A DNA stretch of 64,000 nt. It comes from Rhyzopertha dominica. Lineage: Eukaryota > Arthropoda > Insecta > Coleoptera > Bostrichidae. Location of the stretch: NCBI GenBank assembly GCA_025024175.1, contig QCXZ01000041.1:30871786-30935785 (forward strand). Reading direction: 5' to 3'. A program made the position numbers and the translations under genes. Shown one piece after another: positions 59,950 through 64,000 of the stretch. The first letter of the stretch is position 1; every line of letters starts with the position of its first letter. Below the pieces are notes generated by a model. The model was not told where the DNA came from, made no database searches, and was given only the letters and a program-made list of their open reading frames with translations.

Positions 59950-61685
59950 ATTAAAATATGCATTTTCAAATCGCTTGTAATTTTTTGTTCGAACCTTTTT
60001 TTGCAAACCTGAAAAACATTCTTAGGGCTTATTTCTAAATAGTTTCATAATTCACATACAATTTTTTTCTGCGACATTTCGGAAGCTTCTAACCATCATC
60101 AATTTTATGTTTTTCTTATGGAGTATAATTTCACTTCCGACATTCAACGATGTTTAGTATTTTACCAACGCATGACATTTAACATCTACCAAGAAAGATG
60201 TTTGTTAACAGATTAGTTGACATTGCCGTAGTTTGCTATGGTTTAACCAACGGTTTTATTTTTGTTCTTTCCGTTTTGTATTACAATTTGTATTTGAAAA
60301 TTAAATTTACCTATTGAAGAAAAAGTTGACGTGACAAACATTTAATTCAAAAATACATACTTAACTAGGTTCCGCTGAAAGTCTTATAAGCCAACCACAT
60401 AAAGAACGAGTTTAGATTCGGAAATACCCTAGTTTTGAGTAAAAGCAAATTAATATCTATTTTCTTACTGACTGACTTTTATTAACTCTATTTTTTACAC
60501 CGCCTACCATATCAATCTTACAAACATAACATCAAGTACGCTGTAACTAGCAACATCACCCGCGTGCGCGAACTCCCGTCATCAACAATGACAATATTAT
60601 GCAGTTACTGCACTTAAACTGCATGTTCGAATAATTTGCCTTAATTCGGCAATGTTGTTTTGCTTAGTTCATAAACTTTAGCTTTAACACTCCCTCAACA
60701 AAAAAACTAGTCAAGAAACTCAAATCTGGCGAGCAAGCTTGCAATGTTAGAGGTACCTGATTCAGTGAAAATCGAGGCGAAAATCTGACTAACCACACAT
60801 TTTAATTTTTTCTTTTAAATATTCCACAATTAGTACACTATGCTTTGCCCATTGCTGATTTAAGCTAGTTTTTTTAATAGAGCTCATAGGTATTCGATCT
60901 GCATAAAAAGGCGATTTTTTAATTTAACGCTCTATTTTGATATATGGATCTGTGACTAGTTTTGGATAAAGAACATTCCCCATTCACATAATCATAAATG
61001 CGCGTCAGTAACAAGTAGGCCAGAGGTAAAATAATGCACACCATCCACAAAACAGCAACGAAAGTCAAAAATACTCATAAAAGTATAAAATTTAGATAAT
61101 AGGGCTAAAAAGTTATTTTTATATTATTATGTTATAGGTATTGGAGTAGTTAGCAAGTTAAAAACTGTGTGAAATATAAATGAAATTTAATTTAAAAGGT
61201 TATTGAATGTATTATTTGTTGAGGGGGTTCGTGCATTCAATGACAACTCTGCATTATTTTGTTGTACGATATAACTTTCAATATTTTCCAGTACAGCAAG
61301 TAATTTTCTGACTTGATGCAACAATTTTACTCCCGTTGTCCTACTAAAACCATGACTATTCCATGAAAAATTTAATTCAATTCAAATGTTGATATTCCTT
61401 TTTTTATACTCAGCCTGTTCTTTTATTCTAATATTTAGAACAAAGTTGTAGAAAACAGGCCAACGCAATGGGTTGAATTCTAAGCAATCTAAGATAACTT
61501 ACACTGAGTGCCTGTATAAGAAATTAAATTAATGCCAACCTACATGTTGTAAAACACGTTGGCGTAGATTATTGTTATTGTTTAATATCAAATTTGTATT
61601 ACACTAATATACACTAATAATTACACTAATATAATAATATATAATTTCAAAAAATAAGTTTTGTATGATTACGTTCTATCTATGT
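59950..61685. other. Mostly featureless; possible solo-LTR remnant
   Basis: On the minus strand, GAGGGAGTGTTAAAGC (about 60685-60700) precedes a segment with AATAAAAGTCAGTCAGTAAG near 60480, as at Copia LTR boundaries. No second LTR or coding sequence was found. The rest is AT-rich without features. Confidence 0.3.
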
Positions 61686-63881
61686 AGGGTGTCCCTGAAC
61701 ATGTGGGCAATATCTCGGGATCTGATAGCTGAGCTAAAAACATCACTATTTTACAGTATAACTTTTTTTGATATATCGTTCGCCTACTGAGATATTCACC
61801 CCTAAAGCTCCTTTGGAAAAAGTGGTTTCTCCGAAATATCTTTTATACCGCTTGATATAATTTGATGAAATTTTCGCCATTAATATTTAAAATGGAGGCG
61901 GTTAGAATAGTGCAGACACAGTTTTTGTAATTGCACGGGGAAGTTGGGGGTAAACTACCCTTCACCGTTTTTTTCTCTTAATTTTAAGGCGGGTAAGATT
62001 TTTTCCCCGAAATAGGCGTTTTTCAATTCTCCCAAACTTAAGAAGAAATAAAGGTACTCTTTATTCATTACCCTAAAGTTAACCGTTTTCGAGAAAAATG
62101 TACTTGAATAACATGGTTATAATTATTGTATTTATTAAATAATTACATAATAACATTACGAAGAACACTTAAAAACTACATGGAGCTACAAAAAAAAAAT
62201 TAAGAAACTTCAACATGAGCTCCTCCAACTTCAATGCATTTTCGGGCCCGACGGATTAAAGACTGCCGGATTCTCCAAAACACGGCAGCGTTATTACGTA
62301 TTTTATCACAGTAAAATACTATACGTTCTATTAGATTATCCCTCGTTTCTACAGGAGTAGAGTAAACTAAGTTTTTCAGGTGCCCCCACAAATAGAAATC
62401 GAGAGGGTTAAAATCTGGCGATCGAGGAGGCCAAGCAACAGGTCCTCCTCGACCTATCCATCGATTTGGATACGCATTATTTAAAAATTGTCGCACAGCA
62501 ATACTAAAGTGGGGTGGTGCGCCATCATGCATGAACCACATGTTTCTTCTGGTTGCTAATGGAACGTCTTCTAAAAGCTGTTGTAAGTTATTTTGAAGGA
62601 ACTGCAAATAGAGTTCCCCATTTAATCTTGGAGGTAGCACATATGGTCCTATTAAATGGTCCCCTATGATTCCCGCCCAAACATTAACAGACTGAAACTG
62701 GATCTGGTGTCTTGCAACCACTGTGGAATTAGGGTTTTCGTCCGCCCAAACATGTAAATTGTGTGAATTTATTACACCGTTTTTCGTGAAACCAGCCTCA
62801 TCTGAATAAAGAATCGAACTAATAAAATCCCTGTTATTTGTGTGCTGTTCTAAGACCCAATTTGAAAATTCCACTCTAGCAGGAAAATCTTCATGACTTA
62901 GAGCATGTACCTTTTGAACATGAAAAGAGTGCAGTAATTGCTCTTGAAAAATTCTGGAAATAGTGTTTTTGGACACATTGTGTTGCACCGCAAGTTTTCT
63001 AATACTATTGGTAGGATCCGCAGCCACGCTATCCAAAACGTTCTCCTCTAGGACCATTGTGCGTACTCTTCTTTGGACGCCACCGTTCAAGCTATCTTTT
63101 ACAAATTTTCCTAATAATTACAAATTGATATAAACATGCCTTTATGGATAATTTTATGTCCCACCTGTCTCCCTTAAACGTCTATCAACCCGTTCAAAAG
63201 TTTTCCGATCAGGAATCCTACGGTCAGGAAATCGTTCTGCGTACAACCTCACAGCTTCTGTACTATTACCAAGGGCTAGACCATACACTAAATGCATGTC
63301 AGCATATTCAGGAAATGAATATTGCATTTTAAAATGATTGTTGGATAACATTCACACCAGGAAAATTAAATGGAGTGACAGCTAATAATATTTTTTAGCG
63401 CCTACTATAAAAATTAAATTGCTCGTGTGGACGCAAGTGAAAATGTGAACCATGTAATTCAACAGCATTTTTCTCGAAAACGGTTAACATTAGGGTAATG
63501 AATAAAGAGTACCTTTTTTTCTTCTTAAGTTTGATAGAATTGAAGAACGCCTATTTCGGGGAAAAAATCTCACCCGCCTTAAAATTAAGAGAAAAAAACG
63601 GTGAAGGGTAGTTTACCCCCAACTTCCCCGTGCAGTTACAAAAACTGTGTCTGCACTATTCTAACCGCCTGCATTATAAATATTAATGGCGAAAATTTCA
63701 TCAAATTATATCAGGCGGTATAAAAGATATTTCGGAGAAACCAATTTTTTCAAAAGAGCTTTAGGGGTGAATATCTCAGTAGGCGGACGTTATATCAAAA
63801 AAAGTTATACTGTAAAATAGTGATGTTTTTAGCTCAGCTATCAGATCCCGAGATATTGCCCACATGTTCAGGGACACCCTG
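61686..63881. mobile_element. Tc1/mariner-superfamily transposon with long TIRs
   Basis: Inverted repeats of about 433 bp (61686-62119 and 63448-63881) start AGGGTGTCCCTGAACATGTG. The enclosed minus-strand gene spans most of the interior. The TIRs are closely similar along their length, with scattered substitutions. Right flank TA is clear; left flank is TGTA. Confidence 0.9.
62200..63351 (-). CDS. Mariner-type transposase, two exons, apparently intact
   Basis: Exon 1 is 63351-63165 and exon 2 is 63110-62200, with a 54-bp GT-AG intron (63164-63111). Splicing removes the stop after the N-terminal part and gives 365 aa. N-terminus: an insect DUF4817-type segment (YADMHLVYGLALGNSTEAV, FPDRRIPDRKTFERV). 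Middle: HTH (SIRKLAVQHNVSKNTISRIF). Catalytic core: LYSDEAGFT (Asp 1), WFMHDGAPPHFS (Asp 2) and WPPRSPDFNPLDFYLWGHLK (third acidic residue, 36 residues after Asp 2 if SPD). No frameshift or stop remains after splicing, so this copy may be active. Confidence 0.82.
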
Positions 63882-64000
63882 TATATGGTATATTATTATA
63901 TGGTATATTCAGCGGAAGCTAGTCCTGTATTTTTTTGACGAGAATAGAGAATAGTACACTTCTTGCAATATATCAATTATTTCCTTGAATCGTGAAGCTC
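63882..64000. other. Right edge, nothing recognised
   Basis: AT-rich flank of the mariner-type element. Confidence 0.5.

Overview
The window is AT-rich nuclear DNA of an arthropod, most likely an insect. The one clear host gene piece is a 198-bp exon (56818-57015, + strand) encoding TM3-TM4 of a cholecystokinin/sulfakinin-type GPCR. Nearly everything else recognisable is transposable-element sequence of many classes, often nested. The species cannot be named from sequence alone.

The main structure is a three-level nest at about 1630-18284. An old LTR (family B, + orientation) was split by a Ty3/gypsy retrotransposon (1715-18059, minus strand, 170-bp near-identical LTRs, 5-bp duplication CTTAT). 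That element was in turn split inside its gag-pol zinc-knuckle coding region by a 12,009-bp Polinton/Maverick (5136-17144, termini AGTAG..., 6-bp duplication CCCTAC).

The Polinton has two divergent arms. The minus-strand arm holds decayed virion-type genes (a major capsid protein pseudogene, unidentified ORFs, a P-loop nucleotide kinase pseudogene) and a 100-N assembly gap. The plus-strand arm is intact: a small spliced gene encoding a GTSF1-like CHHC zinc-finger protein, a three-exon dUTPase and a protein-primed family B DNA polymerase. A GTSF1-like protein, from the family of PIWI/piRNA cofactors, inside a Polinton is the most interesting observation here. No integrase, packaging ATPase or protease is visible. 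The long TIRs carry tandem subrepeats with seven perfect TGACGTCA sites.

From 18300 to 28650 lie a second Ty3-like element lacking its RT/RNase H region, a hAT-type MITE with further nested insertions, and a 5'-truncated Penelope-like element. The Penelope GIY-YIG domain is split by a hAT-type element that itself carries a reverse-oriented copy of the same family. From 28660 to 57000 are a large inverted/minisatellite block, a palindromic Tc1 derivative (34377-35997), a second copy of the hAT MITE (39746-40430), opposed ATT/AAT microsatellites, a TIR element with a transposase-like ORF, a palindrome with hammerhead-like cores, and a 5S rRNA-like segment. Downstream of the receptor exon are a piggyBac-type MITE, a 5'-truncated LINE with an ATT tail, and a Tc1/mariner-superfamily element with 433-bp TIRs and an apparently intact two-exon transposase (61686-63881). 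Long stretches between these show no supportable genes and are stated as such.
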